Shown one piece after another: positions 38,485 to 47,244 of a stretch of DNA of 64,000 nucleotides; the stretch's first letter is position 1; every line of letters begins with the position of its first letter. This DNA comes from Paenibacillus hamazuiensis (GTDB lineage: Bacteria > Bacillota > Bacilli > Paenibacillales > NBRC-103111), in assembly GCF_023276405.1 (NCBI RefSeq), contig NZ_JALRMO010000001.1, positions 3,782,001 through 3,846,000 on the forward strand. Direction: 5' to 3'. A program made the position numbers and the translations under genes. The notes beneath the pieces were generated by a model, which was not told the origin of the DNA, ran no database searches, and saw only the letters and a list, made by a program, of their open reading frames with translations.

Positions 38485-39888
38485 TCACCTGAAGTCCGGC
38501 GGAATTCTCCGCGCAACGCCGGTCAAAATCGCCGCCTCAACGACAGCATGTCTGACTTTGGTGACGACCTGCTCGTTGAATATGCTTGGTATGATGTATT
38601 GGTCGTTCAGCTCGTTAGGCGAAACGACCGCGGCGATCGCCCGGGCGGCGGCCAGCTTCATCGGCTCGTTGATGCGGCGCGCGCGGCAGTCGAGCGCCCC
38701 GCGGAAAATGCCGGGGAACACGAGTACGTTGTTGATCTGGTTCGGATAATCGCTTCGTCCCGTTGCAAAAACGCGCACATGCGGCAGCGCATCTTCGGGT
38801 GCGATTTCCGGCACCGGATTGGCCATCGCGAAGACGATGCTGTTCGGCGCCATTTTCTGTACGTCCTCAGCGTTCAGAAGGCCTCCTCTGGAAACGCCGA
38901 TAAACACGTCGGCGCCTGCGATCAATTCTTTCAAAGTGCCCGGAGTCGCCTCCACCTGCGGCTGCTCGGAGAGCCATTTCCACATCGGATGGGAGTATTC
39001 CCCGCCGCGCACGATAGCGCCTTCCCGGTCTACCGGAACAAGCTTGGTCACTCCGGACGCCAGCAGCATTTTGCAAATCGAAACGCCCGCCGCGCCGATG
39101 CCGTTGACGACGACGCGCACCTGATCCATCCGTTTGCCGGCTACTTTCAGCGCGTTAAGCAGACCGGCGACAACGACAATTGCCGTGCCGTGCTGGTCGT
39201 CATGGAAAACCGGAATATCGAGCTCGTCCGCCAGACGCGTTTCAATTTCGAAGCAGCGCGGCGAGCTGATATCTTCCAGATTGATGCCGCCGAAAATCGG
39301 GCTGATCGCCTTGATCGTGCGGATAATTTCCTCCGTATCCTTGCTGTCCAGACAGATCGGGAACGCATCCACGCCGCCGAGCTGCTTGAACAGCATCGCT
39401 TTGCCTTCCATGACCGGCGCAGCCGCATGCGGCCCGATATCGCCCAAGCCCAAAACGGCCGTGCCATCGGTAACGACGGCTACCGTATTTCTTTTAATGG
39501 TCAGCGAATACGCTTTTTGCGGATTTTCATGTATGGACGTACAAACGCGGGCTACGCCGGGAGTGTATACTCGGGACAAATCCTCGCGGTTTTTGATCGG
39601 CAAATTCGGCTGGACGGAAATTTTACCGCCCAAATGCACCAAAAATGTACGGTCGGACACGTTGATAAGCTCGATCCCTTGAAGAGACCGCAGCGTTTCA
39701 ACCACACGCGCCTCCGCCTTTTCCTCCACATGCACCGTGATATCGCGAACGGAAGTTTCCTGTCCGGGACGAATGACGTCGATCGAGGTAATGTCTCCGC
39801 CCGCTTTGCTGATCGCGGAAGCGACATCACCGAAGTTTACCATAGCGTGATTAAGCTCAAGACGCAAAATTATGCTGTTATATGCCAC
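38485..39888 (-). CDS. NAD(P)-dependent malic enzyme with N-terminal ACT domain (YtsJ-like)
   Basis: 467 residues. Residues 1-80 form an ACT-type regulatory domain (SIILRLELNHAMVNFGDVAS and VRDITVHVEEKAEARVVE). The malic enzyme core follows: SRVYTPGVARVC with the catalytic Tyr, VTDGTAVLGLGDIGP, IPVFHDDQHGTAIVVVAGLL with metal-binding Asp, VVNGIGAAGVSICKMLL for NAD(P), and ANPVPEIAPEDA. It decarboxylates malate to pyruvate. The start is GTG at 39888 with AAGGAG eight bases upstream. No nearby copy of the cluster operator was found in its promoter, so membership of the nitrogen cluster is uncertain. Confidence 0.93.
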   Translation of the reverse strand: MAYNSIILRLELNHAMVNFGDVASAISKAGGDITSIDVIRPGQETSVRDITVHVEEKAEARVVETLRSLQGIELINVSDRTFLVHLGGKISVQPNLPIKNREDLSRVYTPGVARVCTSIHENPQKAYSLTIKRNTVAVVTDGTAVLGLGDIGPHAAAPVMEGKAMLFKQLGGVDAFPICLDSKDTEEIIRTIKAISPIFGGINLEDISSPRCFEIETRLADELDIPVFHDDQHGTAIVVVAGLLNALKVAGKRMDQVRVVVNGIGAAGVSICKMLLASGVTKLVPVDREGAIVRGGEYSHPMWKWLSEQPQVEATPGTLKELIAGADVFIGVSRGGLLNAEDVQKMAPNSIVFAMANPVPEIAPEDALPHVRVFATGRSDYPNQINNVLVFPGIFRGALDCRARRINEPMKLAAARAIAAVVSPNELNDQYIIPSIFNEQVVTKVRHAVVEAAILTGVARRIPPDFR

Positions 39889-40128
39889 GCAAGATTCTCC
39901 TTTTTCATAGATTCAATGACATTCTATCACATTATACTTTTTTATATGCCAATTACAACAAATTCTCCGGTACGAACCTCCCATCGGGTTTGTTTGAATC
40001 AGGCCGGCGTTTAACGCTTCCTGTGCTGATTCGATCGTATTACATAAGCTTGAAACGGTCAATAGCACGTCTCAATTGTTCACTATTACGGCACATTTCA
40101 CGGGGTTCAGCCGGCTTATTTTCACAAC

Positions 40129-40935
40129 CTATATGCCGATCACAAAGGGGGAATTTAAATTTCGGATTGTTTTGATGATGCTCATCGCTACGATATAACC
40201 GGTTTTGGGATTGCGGTCGGAGGGGGTATTGCGGATCTGCAGCTTGATCTGCCCGAATTTGCCTTTCGCCTCAATCTCATGCGTATTGTGGTTGATCCCG
40301 GGATCGGCGAACACCTTCACCTTCGTGCGGTCGAAGCCGATGCCTGCCAAGCTTAGCGCCGCGGATACGTTGACACTTTCCGGAAACAACCGGGCCGCAT
40401 CCCGCGCTGCGCCCTCGAAGGCGCAGTAAGGCTCGCTCAAGGCTGCCAGATTGACCTGCCGCTCTACCAAAGTGCCGTACCAGGCTTTGACCGGCTTTCG
40501 CGTGATCAGCGTCACTTCTTCCATAGGGCCTACGCTCCCTGCGGCAATCCGGTCCAAACCACCGATCGCTGCCGAAGGTACGATGATTTTCCGGCCGCAT
40601 TCGGCGGCTTTGGCCATTAAACTTTCCTGCAGCGCCTCGTCTGCGAGCGCGCCGACGCTGACCAAAATGAGGTCGGCTCCGCTGGACAATACCGTTTCCC
40701 CGTAGGTTCTGACGGCCTCATGGCCCGCACACTCAACGATAACGTCCATCCGCTTGGCAAAGAACAGCTCTTCTTTGTCCGTGATCACATATTCAGCCGA
40801 TGCCGCACGTGCAAAACGGGTTTCGTCGCGCACGAGGACGGCTTCGAGACGGGCCGCACCTGCCTCTCCTTTCAGCAAAAACTGGGCGACATCTTCTCCA
40901 ATCGTTCCATATCCGATAATTCCGATTTTCAGCAT
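40129..40935 (-). CDS. L-aspartate dehydrogenase-like NAD(P) oxidoreductase (DUF108 family)
   Basis: 268 residues. Rossmann motif LKIGIIGYGTIGEDVAQFLL; central IIVPSAAIGGLDRIAAGSVG; C-terminal GINHNTHEIEAKGKFGQIKL, with the active-site His, and NTPSDRNPKTGYIVAMSIIK, all typical of aspartate dehydrogenase (NadX/AspDH). The family converts aspartate to iminoaspartate or oxaloacetate plus ammonia; relatives in catabolic clusters may use other amino acids. It diverges from a ferredoxin gene across the cluster's GntR-type operator, which ties it to the regulon. Confidence 0.8.
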   Translation of the reverse strand: MLKIGIIGYGTIGEDVAQFLLKGEAGAARLEAVLVRDETRFARAASAEYVITDKEELFFAKRMDVIVECAGHEAVRTYGETVLSSGADLILVSVGALADEALQESLMAKAAECGRKIIVPSAAIGGLDRIAAGSVGPMEEVTLITRKPVKAWYGTLVERQVNLAALSEPYCAFEGAARDAARLFPESVNVSAALSLAGIGFDRTKVKVFADPGINHNTHEIEAKGKFGQIKLQIRNTPSDRNPKTGYIVAMSIIKTIRNLNSPFVIGI

Positions 40936-40978
40936 AGGCCCTCCCCAAGGTTAAAAAAGTGACATTCTACTTACCATC

Positions 40979-41031
40979 ATACCAAATTAATTGTATTTGG
41001 TATACCATAAACCAAATGACTGTGATATAAT
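40979..41031. promoter_or_regulatory. GntR-type operator and extended -10 promoter between dehydrogenase and ferredoxin genes
   Basis: ATACCAAAT-(7)-ATTTGGTAT (40979-41003) runs into the perfect palindrome TGGTATACCA (40998-41007). An extended -10, TGATATAAT (41023-41031), lies 30 bases before the ferredoxin start. The operator covers the expected -35 zone, a classical repression arrangement. Confidence 0.7.
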
Positions 41032-41060
41032 AGGCTTATATCGACGGGGAGGGATGTCTT

Positions 41061-41396
41061 ATGCCATCTGTGACTTTTCAAACGTCCGGCAAATCCATCG
41101 AAATTGAAAAAGATACGAATCTTTTAAGAATGTCCATTCGTTACGAAGGCAGCGTTCCTTATAAATGCGGCGGGGGGCTGTGTGGAACTTGCCGGGTACG
41201 GATCGTGGAAGGCGGCGAAAATCTTAGCAAGGTCATGAAAAAGGAAATCGACCGCTTGGGCAAAGAGAAGATCGACATGGGGTATCGCCTGGCATGCCAA
41301 ACCTTTATTAGCGGAGATGTCACGGTTGCGTGGGGCGAAGAGGACCTCGAGCGGCTGAACAAAATCGCGGAGCGGCGAATTAACGCCGCGCAGTAA
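41061..41396 (+). CDS. Plant-type 2Fe-2S ferredoxin
   Basis: 111 residues. Cluster ligands are visible as CGGGLCGTC with a distal Cys in RLACQTF, the C-x4-5-C-x2-C...C pattern of plant-type ferredoxins. The KVMKKEIDRLGKEKIDMGYR insert is unusual and shared in part with the second ferredoxin of the cluster. It should pass single electrons to an oxygenase or reductase; the haem-oxygenase-like diiron protein nearby is a candidate. It lies alone on the plus strand and ends at a terminator. Confidence 0.88.
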   Translation: MPSVTFQTSGKSIEIEKDTNLLRMSIRYEGSVPYKCGGGLCGTCRVRIVEGGENLSKVMKKEIDRLGKEKIDMGYRLACQTFISGDVTVAWGEEDLERLNKIAERRINAAQ

Positions 41397-41535
41397 GCCG
41401 GCGGAGCTTCGCGGGGTTGGACCGCCCGGCGGTGGGCGCCGCGGGTGAAACGTGCGTTATGAAATGCGGGTAGTCCCGGCCGCGTCTATACATACGCTTG
41501 AGCTGCCGTTTTCATTAGCTGTATTATAAGATGTA

Positions 41536-41572
41536 AAAGGAGCGGATACTTTCATGAAGTATCCGCTCCTTT
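41536..41572. terminator. Bidirectional terminator after the ferredoxin gene
   Basis: AAAGGAGCGGATACTT pairs perfectly with AAGTATCCGCTCCTTT around TCATG, with A and T tails. Confidence 0.9.
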
Positions 41573-41732
41573 ACGATGCTTCGCAGCACACCCGGCAGAC
41601 CGATCCTGAATTATTCTTTCCATGTTAATTGACTCCAAAACGGACATCGGTGCCGCTACTGCCCGTTACATGCACGGACCGGTAATGCAGCAAACCGAAA
41701 TTCCGGTTCGGGATTTGGTTTTAACGACCCCT

Positions 41733-41834
41733 GGACGGTAAAATCGAATAATATGTGTGAAAAATCAGATAGAAGATTACTTTTTGCATCAGATCCAACC
41801 ATTGTATTCGAAAAATCACACAAATAACGAATGG
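41733..41834 (-). repeat. Dispersed intergenic repeat, copy B
   Basis: Read on the minus strand it starts CCATTCGTTATTTGTGTG and ends TTTTACCGTCC, matching copy A at 4923-5026. It lies between two convergent terminators in a 590-base gap without genes. Confidence 0.75.
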
Positions 41835-41905
41835 ACTGCAGCATCCTGCCGCCGGATGGGCTGACGTCCGACGGGCTGCCGGCAGCCCGTCTTCTCCGTA
41901 AGCCA

Positions 41906-41957
41906 AAGGCCGTCTTAGTCCAAGCTCGCAGGCTTGGCCTCAGACGGCCTTTTCTTT
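41906..41957. terminator. Terminator at the end of the RidA/ferredoxin operon
   Basis: GGCCGTCT and CCAAGC pair with GCTTGG and AGACGGCC in a two-part stem. The plus-strand tail is TTTTCTTTT and the minus-strand tail CCTTTGGCTT is weaker, so it may serve convergent units. Confidence 0.65.
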
Positions 41958-41985
41958 TGCACGCCAACGGAACTGGAACCCCCCG

Positions 41986-42288
41986 TCAAACCGGCACTTT
42001 GACGATTTTGCTCTCCTCGTCGATATCGAGCTCGAAAATCTCCTTTTCGATCTCCGCGGTCGAATCGAACTTCGGGAACACCTTCAGCGGGATGCTGTTG
42101 TCGGGGAACACTTCGGCAACCCCTTGAATGACGATTCTCGTATCCGGGCTTTTGATCCGGCAGATGGAAAACGTCGTCTTCTTTTTTCCAAAAAAATAAT
42201 ATTCATAATCGGCGACTTTCTCCAGATTCGGATTGTCGGTTACGGTCCGGTAACGTTCCGTCGTAGATACCAATATGTATTCGCTCAT
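41986..42288 (-). CDS. Small protein of unknown function (100 aa) in the catabolic operon
   Basis: I do not recognise the family. The protein begins MSEYILVSTTERYRTVTDNP and alternates strands and charged turns; it contains YEYYFFGKKKTTFSICRIKS and ends in an acidic tail. No signal peptide or cysteine ligand set is present. GGAGG lies eight bases before the start at 42288. It is the last gene of the operon, 45 bases after RidA, so it may act with the enzymes or be an accessory subunit. Confidence 0.65.
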   Translation of the reverse strand: MSEYILVSTTERYRTVTDNPNLEKVADYEYYFFGKKKTTFSICRIKSPDTRIVIQGVAEVFPDNSIPLKVFPKFDSTAEIEKEIFELDIDEESKIVKVPV

Positions 42289-42333
42289 CCGCAAAACCTC
42301 CAGTTTGATAAAATGAACTGCAAACGCGTCTGT

Positions 42334-42804
42334 TTATTCGTAACGAACGATCATTTCCACTTCCACAGCGGCCGCTCCCGGCAGCGACGCCACGCCGACG
42401 GCCGACCTGGCATGCAGTCCGCGGTCGCCGAATACGCGGGTCAGCAGGTCAGAGGCGCCGTCAAGCACATAAGGAAGCTCGGAGAAGCCGGGCGCAGCGT
42501 GAATAAAGCCGGTCACTTTCACGATCTCGGCGACGCGGTCCAAATCTCCCAGAGCGGCATTCAGAGCGGCCAATTGATTGACCGCGCATAACCTGGCCGC
42601 CTGATAACCCTCTTCTTTGGTGAAATCGTCCCCTACCTTGCCCTTATACTTCAGCACCCCGTTTTCCTTAGGCGTCACTCCGCTTAAATACAGGAAGGAC
42701 GCCGCCATCTTGTAAGGCGCGTAGCTGCCCGCGGGTACGGGGGCGGCTCCGAGGACAATGTCCAATTCCGCAAGCTTCGCTGCGGCTTGTCCGTGCTTGT
42801 GCAT
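42334..42804 (-). CDS. RidA/YjgF-family enamine/imine deaminase
   Basis: About 156 residues, of the longer RidA subgroup. Features: YAPYKMAASFLYLSGVTPKE, EEGYQAARLCAVNQLAALNA, VAEIVKVTGFIHAAPGFSEL and SAVGVASLPGAAAVEVEMIV. In the long subgroup the usual catalytic Arg is replaced or shifted; here an Arg occurs in the HARSAVG position. The family hydrolyses reactive enamines/imines to ketones and ammonia. In a nitrogen-compound cluster it may act on a pathway intermediate. GGGGGAG lies eight bases before the start. Confidence 0.88.
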   Translation of the reverse strand: MHKHGQAAAKLAELDIVLGAAPVPAGSYAPYKMAASFLYLSGVTPKENGVLKYKGKVGDDFTKEEGYQAARLCAVNQLAALNAALGDLDRVAEIVKVTGFIHAAPGFSELPYVLDGASDLLTRVFGDRGLHARSAVGVASLPGAAAVEVEMIVRYE

Positions 42805-42860
42805 CACTCGCTCTCCCCCTTATGCGATTCGCACGCCGGAAACGGCAGGATCATGCCGGC

Positions 42861-43145
42861 TTATTCCTGAACGATTTCGATATTTTCGCTGATATAAAGC
42901 TGGCAGGCCAAGCGATACCCTTCGCCGAGCTTATCGCCGAGCATTTTGTTTTCCTTCCAGTTCGGCTCGGGAAGGCTTTCGCCTCCCGAAATCACTTTGA
43001 CCGTGCATTTCGTGCATTTCCCCATGCCGCAGCCGTACTTCAGATGAGGGAATTTTTTCACCCCGGCTAAAACAACCAAATTGCTGTTTGCGTCCACTTC
43101 CTGCTGATAAACCTCACCGTTTTGGTGTAATTTGACTGTAGGCAT
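42861..43145 (-). CDS. 2Fe-2S ferredoxin (second copy in the cluster)
   Basis: About 94 residues. The cluster ligands are CGMGKCTKC, with a distal Cys in RLACQLYI. The KENKMLGDKLGEGYRLACQ tract resembles the same part of the other ferredoxin, so the two are probably paralogues serving related enzymes. It begins five bases after GGAGG. It lies between the GntR regulator and RidA in the same operon. Confidence 0.88.
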   Translation of the reverse strand: MPTVKLHQNGEVYQQEVDANSNLVVLAGVKKFPHLKYGCGMGKCTKCTVKVISGGESLPEPNWKENKMLGDKLGEGYRLACQLYISENIEIVQE

Positions 43146-43190
43146 AAAAACCTCCCTCCGCCGCATGAAGCCGGTGCGCCAAACGTGCGA

Positions 43191-43868
43191 TCATTCTTTC
43201 TCGAGCGCTTCCAGATAAGCCCTCTTGGAATTTTCCAGGTGAATCTTGGTCAAGCTCTCCGCCAGCTCCGCTTCCCCGTTCCGCACAGCCGAAGCCAGAT
43301 CGCGATGCTCCTCCATCGCTTTGCGCAGCCGGCCCGGCAGCTCATAGCCGAGTGTCGCGAAAGCGCGGATATAATCGGACAAGCCGTCGAGCATTTGCGT
43401 CAGCCTCGGGCTTTGCGCGGCCCGGCAAATCACATCGTTGATTTCAAAATGATAATTTTTATCTTCCGGAGCGAAATCGTTTTTCGCCAAAGAACGGTCG
43501 ATCGACTGGATGATTTGCGTCAGCTCTTCGCGCTGCGACGCATCCGCTTTCTGCGCGGCCATCTTCATCGCAAGGCTTTCCAGCGCGGACAAAATCGTAA
43601 AAATCTCAATAATTTCTTCCGGCGACAGCTTCGAAACGACGACGCCTTTGCGCGGAAGCGTTTTGACAAAACCTTGCGACTCCAGGCGGAACAGCGCTTC
43701 CCGAATCGGAGTCCGGCTCACGTTCAATTGGTCGGCAAGCTCCCGCTCAATGATGCGTTCGCCGGATTTGTAAACGCCCTGGACGATGGCTTGTTTAATA
43801 TACTGATAAACTTTATCGCGAATGGGGCTGAGTTCTTCGTCTCTCCATATTACTGGCGTGTCCGGCAT
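43191..43868 (-). CDS. GntR-family regulator, FadR subfamily (probable regulator of the cluster)
   Basis: 225 residues. Winged helix: IRDKVYQYIKQAIVQGVYKS, then ERELADQLNVSRTPIREALF and FVKTLPRKGVVVSKL. The FCD domain shows Asp, His and His ligands (including NYHFEINDVICRAA). A GGTATACC palindrome overlaps its own ribosome binding site, pointing to autoregulation, and matching operators precede other units from 40 to 57 kb. The effector is probably the substrate or an early intermediate. Confidence 0.9.
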   Translation of the reverse strand: MPDTPVIWRDEELSPIRDKVYQYIKQAIVQGVYKSGERIIERELADQLNVSRTPIREALFRLESQGFVKTLPRKGVVVSKLSPEEIIEIFTILSALESLAMKMAAQKADASQREELTQIIQSIDRSLAKNDFAPEDKNYHFEINDVICRAAQSPRLTQMLDGLSDYIRAFATLGYELPGRLRKAMEEHRDLASAVRNGEAELAESLTKIHLENSKRAYLEALEKE

Positions 43869-43880
43869 TTGGTATACCTC
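43868..43880 (-). promoter_or_regulatory. GntR operator overlapping the regulator's ribosome binding site
   Basis: TTTGGTATACC directly precedes the ATG on the complementary reading, and the palindrome GGTATACC (43871-43878) merges with the GGAGG site. Binding here would block initiation as well as transcription. Confidence 0.6.
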
Positions 43881-43954
43881 CGAAAAGTGTTTCCTTTAGT
43901 GTAATCGATATGATATCGCAATATCAACCACTTTCGGAGTGCGTCCGCACCGGT

Positions 43955-44485
43955 TCAGCCCAGTACAAAGGCGCCGTATAAAAGGGCTCCTCCGACCACG
44001 AGGCCCGGATGAAGCTTGAGCTTTTCCAGTGCGACAAGGCTGAGCGCCGTGAGCAGCGCCGTTTGCCACAGGCCGACGGACTGGTAGGCGCTCGCCAGAA
44101 ACTGATAGGCGAGCGTACCGAGCAGCACGGCGACGATCGGCCGGACAATTTCGGTCATGGCCGCAACCTGCGGCGACGTTTTGAACGCCTCGCGGAACTT
44201 GAACAAAATGACCATCGCGACCGCAGTCGGCGCAATCGTAGCGATTAAAGCGACCGCAGCGCCGGGAATGCCGGCCACCTGGTAGCCGATATAGCCGCCC
44301 AGCTTGGTCGCTATCGGGCTCGGCAGCGCGTTGCCGAGCGCCAGCACATCGCCGAACTGCTCCAGGCTTTGCCAGCCGAAATGGTCGACGACCTCGCCCT
44401 GCAGCAGCGGAATGATCGGCGGTCCTCCGCCATACCCGAGTATATTGGGGACGAAAAAAGCCCAAAAGATGTCGAGCAGCGTCAT
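43955..44485 (-). CDS. Chromate transporter-family half protein (ChrA N/C half)
   Basis: 176 residues with about six membrane segments, one half of the CHR fold: FFVPNILGYGGGPPIIPLLQ, then FGDVLALGNALPSPIATKLG and GYIGYQVAGIPGAAVALIAT. ChrA proteins transport chromate or sulfate-like anions as paired halves. Its ATG overlaps the stop of the other half gene (ATGA), so the halves are made in equal amounts. In this operon it may move an organic or inorganic anion product, not necessarily chromate. Confidence 0.88.
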   Translation of the reverse strand: MTLLDIFWAFFVPNILGYGGGPPIIPLLQGEVVDHFGWQSLEQFGDVLALGNALPSPIATKLGGYIGYQVAGIPGAAVALIATIAPTAVAMVILFKFREAFKTSPQVAAMTEIVRPIVAVLLGTLAYQFLASAYQSVGLWQTALLTALSLVALEKLKLHPGLVVGGALLYGAFVLG

Positions 44486-45069
44486 GCGGAAATTCCCCTA
44501 TCCGGCTCTCTCCGTTTTTTCCGGCGCCTTTGCAGCAGGTACGTCGACTCAATGAACGCATACGCCAGCGCGCTTCCGATCAGCAATCCCGGGTTCAGGT
44601 CGAAAAGCACGAGCGTTACGACGGAAATGAGCGTCCAGGCGATCGTTTTGCTTTTGACCCAGCTTTTCCACGCTTTCTTGAAGAAATCGTATGCGAGCGC
44701 CGCCATCATCACACCGATGACCGGCTGAATGCCGTGTGTCATACCGCCCACGATGCCGGAATCCTTCAGTTTATAGATCGCTCCCAGCAGCAAAATCATG
44801 CCGGCCAGCACGGGCACGACCATCGCCGCGATCGCCACGCACGCACCGAGCGTTCCCTTCACCTTGTAGCCGATATAGCCGGCCATTTTCGTCGCGATCG
44901 GCCCCGGCAGCGCGTTGCCCATCGCCAGCACTTCGGAGAACTCCTCGTCCGTCATCCAGCCATATTTTTGCACGGCTTCGACGTGGACGAGAGGAATCAT
45001 CGTCGGACCGCCGCCGTAGCCGAGCAGACCGATCCGAAAAAAGCCGAGGAACAACCTCCAGTAATCCAT
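44482..45069 (-). CDS. Chromate transporter-family half protein (first half)
   Basis: About 195 residues. FFRIGLLGYGGGPTMIPLVH, FSEVLAMGNALPGPIATKMA and GYIGYKVKGTLGACVAIAAM match the CHR family and mirror the second half. The start at 45069 is preferred to 45099 because a GGAGG tract directly precedes it. It follows the GlcG-like gene by 45 bases and belongs to the same operon. Confidence 0.88.
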   Translation of the reverse strand: MDYWRLFLGFFRIGLLGYGGGPTMIPLVHVEAVQKYGWMTDEEFSEVLAMGNALPGPIATKMAGYIGYKVKGTLGACVAIAAMVVPVLAGMILLLGAIYKLKDSGIVGGMTHGIQPVIGVMMAALAYDFFKKAWKSWVKSKTIAWTLISVVTLVLFDLNPGLLIGSALAYAFIESTYLLQRRRKKRREPDRGISA

Positions 45070-45114
45070 CTTCCTCCACTCCCCCGGTGTTCGAAGCAAG
45101 TCGCCGGAAACGGA

Positions 45115-45588
45115 CTATTTTTTGATATCCGCCTGCGTCATCACTTCGTATTCGCTGCCGAGGTGCTCCTGCAGCGCCTTCAAAGCCGCGGTGCCGACCG
45201 CGGTGTCCTGCTCGCCGTTGCCGCCGCTGACGCCGACGCCGCCGACGACTTCCCCGTTCACGACGATTGGGAAACCGCCGACGAAAATCGCGAACTTGCC
45301 GGGAATCATCACATGAATCCCGAACGCTTCCCCGGTTGTCGTCGCCGGCCCTCCCGGCTGGTTGAACAAATGCGTGGAGCGCTTATGGCCGCTCGCGGTA
45401 AACGCTTTGGCCATCGCGATCTCAGGACCGGTGATGCGCCCGCCGTTCATGCGCTCCATCGCGATCACATAACCTCCGTCGTCGACGATGCAGATCGTCT
45501 CCAGCGCCTTCACTTCCTCCGCCGCTTTTTTGGCGGCTTCGATCATGATTTTCGCTTCCTCCAGCTCCAGCTTTAATGCCGATTTCAT
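45115..45588 (-). CDS. GlcG/HbpS-family protein (DUF336)
   Basis: 157 residues, typical length. Features: AKKAAEEVKALETICIVDDG, FTASGHKRSTHLF, GIHVMIPGKFAIFVGGFPIV and GEVVGGVGVSGGNGEQD. Relatives include haem-binding HbpS and the PduO C-terminal domain, and many occur beside oxidative catabolic genes with unclear roles. Here it lies between aldehyde dehydrogenase and the ChrA halves. Binding of an oxidised intermediate, haem or cobalamin is possible but not shown. Confidence 0.85.
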   Translation of the reverse strand: MKSALKLELEEAKIMIEAAKKAAEEVKALETICIVDDGGYVIAMERMNGGRITGPEIAMAKAFTASGHKRSTHLFNQPGGPATTTGEAFGIHVMIPGKFAIFVGGFPIVVNGEVVGGVGVSGGNGEQDTAVGTAALKALQEHLGSEYEVMTQADIKK

Positions 45589-45613
45589 ACAAGGGCTCCT
45601 TTCACTCTCGTCT

Positions 45614-47086
45614 CTAGCCTTGCATACCGTGGTAGACAGTTTTAATCTGTGTGTAAAAATCGAGCGCGCCCCGCCCGGACTCGCGGTAGGTGGCCGTGCT
45701 GGACATCTTCACGCCGCCGAACGGCGCGTTGACCGCATTGCCCGTCGTCGGGCGGTTCACCTTCACGACGCCGGACTCGATGCCCGCGATAAACCGCCGG
45801 GCCGCATTCATATCGGCCGTGCAGATGGCGGCGGACAAGCCGTATTCCACATCGTTGGCGATCGCCATCGCCTCTTGGAACGTGCCGGCGCGGATGACGG
45901 AAATGACCGGCCCGAAAATCTCCTCCTGCGCGATGCGCATGTTCGGCGTGACGCCGGTGAAAATCGCCGGACGCACATAATAACCTGCGGCATGCTCGCC
46001 CTCGGTCAGCCGCTCGCCGCCAAACGCCAGTTCGGCGCCTTCGCTTTTGCCTATGTCCACGTAATCCAGCACGTTGCGAAGCTGACTTTCGTTGGCAAGC
46101 GGCCCGACGTCGACGCCTTTGCGCAGTCCGCTGCCGATGATAAGCGCCCGCGTTCGGGCTACCAGCGCTTCGACAAACCGGTCATGCACCGAGTCCATCA
46201 CGATGACGCGGCTCGTTCCGGTGCACGCCTGCCCGGTCAGCTCGAAGCCGCCTTTGACCGCCAGCTCCGCCGCCTGCTCCACATCGGCATCGTCCATGAC
46301 GATAAGCGGATTTTTGCCGCCAAGCTCAAGCTGCACGCGGGTCGACAGCCGGACGGAGCGGTTGATCTTCTCTCCGGCTCCGGTGGACCCGGTGAAGGTC
46401 ACGGCTTTGACCGCCGGGTGCGTGACAAGCGGCGTGCCGGTCTTCGAGGCCGAGCCCGTCACGAAGTTGATGACGCCGGCCGGCATCCCCGCTCCATGCA
46501 GCGCCTGTACAAGGCGGCAGGCGATGAGCGGCGTATCCGACGCCGGTTTGAAGACAACCGTGTTGCCGGTCACTAGCGCCGGAGCGATTTTACGGGCAGG
46601 GATCGAAAGCGGAAAATTCCATGGGGTGATAACGGTTACAACGCCCAATGGCTCTCTTCGCGTATACACGAACGTCTCCGGATCGTCGGAGGGCAGCGTC
46701 TCGCCGGCAACGTTCATCCCTTCCGAAGCGTAATACCGCAGCGTCTGCGCCGAACGCTTCACTTCCATGCGGCTGGCGGCCAGCGTCTTTCCCTCCTCGC
46801 GGGTCAGCTCCTCGGCAAAACGCTCGAGGCCCGCCTCCAGCCAGTCCGCAGCCTTGTACAAAATATCCGCGCGCTTGCTCGGAGCCGTTTCCCGCCACGC
46901 GGGAAACGCGCGCTGCGCAGCCTCGATCGCACGGTTGACGTCCTCCTCCGCCGACGCCTGGAAGCGGCCGACGATCTCCGCGGCATTCGCCGGATTCGTG
47001 CTCGCGAACGTTTCACCGCTTGCGGATTCGACCCACTGCCCGTCGATCAGGTTTTTAAAGGTTTCTACAAGCGTTTCCGTCGCCAT
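45614..47086 (-). CDS. NAD(P)-dependent aldehyde dehydrogenase
   Basis: 490 residues. Conserved sites: VVTVITPWNFPLSIPARKIA, VFKPASDTPL, FTGSTGAGEKIN, catalytic Glu255 (LELGGKNP) and nucleophile Cys288 (GQACTGTSR), and IFGPVISVI near the C terminus. The sequence resembles the 2,5-dioxovalerate/semialdehyde group (YcbD, GabD-like). It should oxidise an aldehyde released from the substrate to its acid. It follows the diiron-protein gene in the same operon after about 160 bases. Confidence 0.92.
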   Translation of the reverse strand: MATETLVETFKNLIDGQWVESASGETFASTNPANAAEIVGRFQASAEEDVNRAIEAAQRAFPAWRETAPSKRADILYKAADWLEAGLERFAEELTREEGKTLAASRMEVKRSAQTLRYYASEGMNVAGETLPSDDPETFVYTRREPLGVVTVITPWNFPLSIPARKIAPALVTGNTVVFKPASDTPLIACRLVQALHGAGMPAGVINFVTGSASKTGTPLVTHPAVKAVTFTGSTGAGEKINRSVRLSTRVQLELGGKNPLIVMDDADVEQAAELAVKGGFELTGQACTGTSRVIVMDSVHDRFVEALVARTRALIIGSGLRKGVDVGPLANESQLRNVLDYVDIGKSEGAELAFGGERLTEGEHAAGYYVRPAIFTGVTPNMRIAQEEIFGPVISVIRAGTFQEAMAIANDVEYGLSAAICTADMNAARRFIAGIESGVVKVNRPTTGNAVNAPFGGVKMSSTATYRESGRGALDFYTQIKTVYHGMQG

Positions 47087-47244
47087 AAAAAATCCCCTTT
47101 CGCGTTTCGCACAAATTTGCAGCCGGCTCCGGTGAAACGACCCTGACGCATACCGAATCCCGCTTCTTTAACGCGGGCCGGCGTCCGGTTCGGCGTTTCG
47201 CTGAGCCTGTTAATCCGGCCCCCGTTCCCGGGAGCCGGCCGCGG

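Noticed and set aside
43860-43955. RNA switch formed by CCGAAAGTGG and CACTTTTCGG before the GntR gene
   Set aside because: The arms are far apart with a weak loop, and the GntR operator explains the conservation better.
43896-44561. Alternative 221-codon frame over the ChrA half gene
   Set aside because: The overlapping frame 43955-44485 has clear CHR-family membrane motifs and couples to the first half by ATGA.
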